DNA from: Chitinophaga sp. sic0106
GTDB taxonomy: Bacteria; Bacteroidota; Bacteroidia; Chitinophagales; Chitinophagaceae
Reading direction: 5' to 3'
Length of the DNA: 64,000 nt
Assembly: GCF_019219075.1 (NCBI RefSeq)
Contig: NZ_JAHUWJ010000009.1
Location: 124,001-188,000, forward strand
Shown here piece after piece: positions 63,535-64,000 of the stretch. Position numbers and translations under genes: made by a program. The notes under the pieces were generated by a model. The model did not search any database. It was not told the DNA's origin and saw only the letters and a program-made list of their open reading frames with translations. The stretch's first letter is position 1. The number at the start of each line of letters is the position of its first letter.

Positions 63535-64000
63535 ATGCACAGAAGAGACGCAATAAGGAATGTGGCGATTTTGTTGGGTACAGCCATTTCCGCTTCCACG
63601 TTATCAGCTTTAGAGAGCTGCACAGGGTCCGCACCGAAAAATTATGACCTTCACACACCACAGACCAAAGCTATGGTGGCTGAAGTGGCGGATACCATCA
63701 TTCCTACCACCGATACGCCAGGTGCCAAGGCGGCTAAGGTAGATGAGTTCATCATCACCATGATGAACGATTGCTATAAGAAAGAGGACCAGGAACTGTT
63801 CCTCAGCGGTCTGAAAAAAATCGATGAAGCCAGCAAAAAGAAATTCCAGAAAACATTCCTGGAGCTGACTCCTGAACAACGCACGGAAGTACTTACCGAA
63901 ATCGATAAGGAACGTGTGGCGTACAACAAACGTGATAATAAGAAAGAAGGTGATGCTGCCCATTACTTCCAGGCAATGAAAGACCTGACCCTGGTTGGCT
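63535..64000 (+). CDS. gluconate 2-dehydrogenase subunit 3-like protein (partial, runs off right edge)
   Basis: 155 residues are visible and the frame is open at the edge. The N-terminus MHRRDAIRNVAILLGTAISAS has the twin arginine and hydrophobic run of a Tat signal, and a Cys follows at LESC, so it may also be lipidated. The VAEVADTIIPTTDTPGAKAAKVDEFI motif is the hallmark of the gluconate 2-dehydrogenase subunit 3 family, whose members accompany a GMC-type oxidoreductase in the periplasm. That partner would be expected just downstream. Confidence 0.88.
   Translation, partial: MHRRDAIRNVAILLGTAISASTLSALESCTGSAPKNYDLHTPQTKAMVAEVADTIIPTTDTPGAKAAKVDEFIITMMNDCYKKEDQELFLSGLKKIDEASKKKFQKTFLELTPEQRTEVLTEIDKERVAYNKRDNKKEGDAAHYFQAMKDLTLVG

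Overview
The window comes from a Bacteroidota genome, most likely a Chitinophagaceae member close to Chitinophaga. This is inferred from gene content: SusC/SusD pairs, a hybrid two-component regulator, FecR and zinc-finger anti-sigma factors paired with ECF sigma factors, DUF3857 transglutaminase proteins, and TAnnTTTG-like promoter boxes. No rRNA, tRNA, CRISPR array, insertion sequence or prophage was seen.

Left end (1-11070): a SusC-type receptor with an N-terminal signalling (STN) domain runs off the left edge, preceded by its FecR anti-sigma and ECF sigma genes. Next is a locus of three minus-strand envelope genes (lipoprotein, PKD/outer-membrane protein, TPR-CHAT peptidase-like protein) divergent from a sigma factor and a TPR-bearing anti-sigma protein. 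It looks like a self-contained, sigma-controlled envelope module and is the most system-like unit of unknown function here.

11073-26853: a small serine hydrolase, then a compact polysaccharide utilisation locus on the minus strand: HTCS regulator, GH31 enzyme with PA14 insert (probably alpha-xylosidase), SusC, SusD and a surface lipoprotein. A DUF4350-like secreted protein and queG follow.

26951-41620: two tandem DUF3857/transglutaminase-like proteins (the first lacking catalytic residues), a DUF937-OmpA membrane protein, an OpuA-type glycine betaine ABC transporter, a beta-helix/PDZ secreted protein, clpB and guaD.

41728-53087: two tandem sigma/anti-sigma pairs, an NlpC/P60 peptidase, ppa, a DUF4878-like lipoprotein, phoH, a PAS-rich histidine kinase with a single-domain response regulator, then rpe and a TPR lipoprotein.

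53099-58000: thrA-thrB-thrC on the minus strand, preceded by a 16-codon leader peptide in which 10 residues are Thr or Ile. This is a textbook thr attenuator leader and the best-supported new observation. rpe and the TPR gene may be co-transcribed with thrC.

58740-64000: hmgA and hppD (tyrosine catabolism), a YD-repeat-like secreted protein, a small membrane protein, a YafK-like L,D-transpeptidase and the start of a gluconate dehydrogenase subunit 3-like protein.

Intergenic spaces are rich in perfect hairpins, many with 3-nt loops and AGCCG/CGGCT ends (REP-like), including a head-to-head pair (35843-35930) and an array of four palindromes (63201-63399). A degenerate 27-30 bp tandem repeat lies at 45354-45492.
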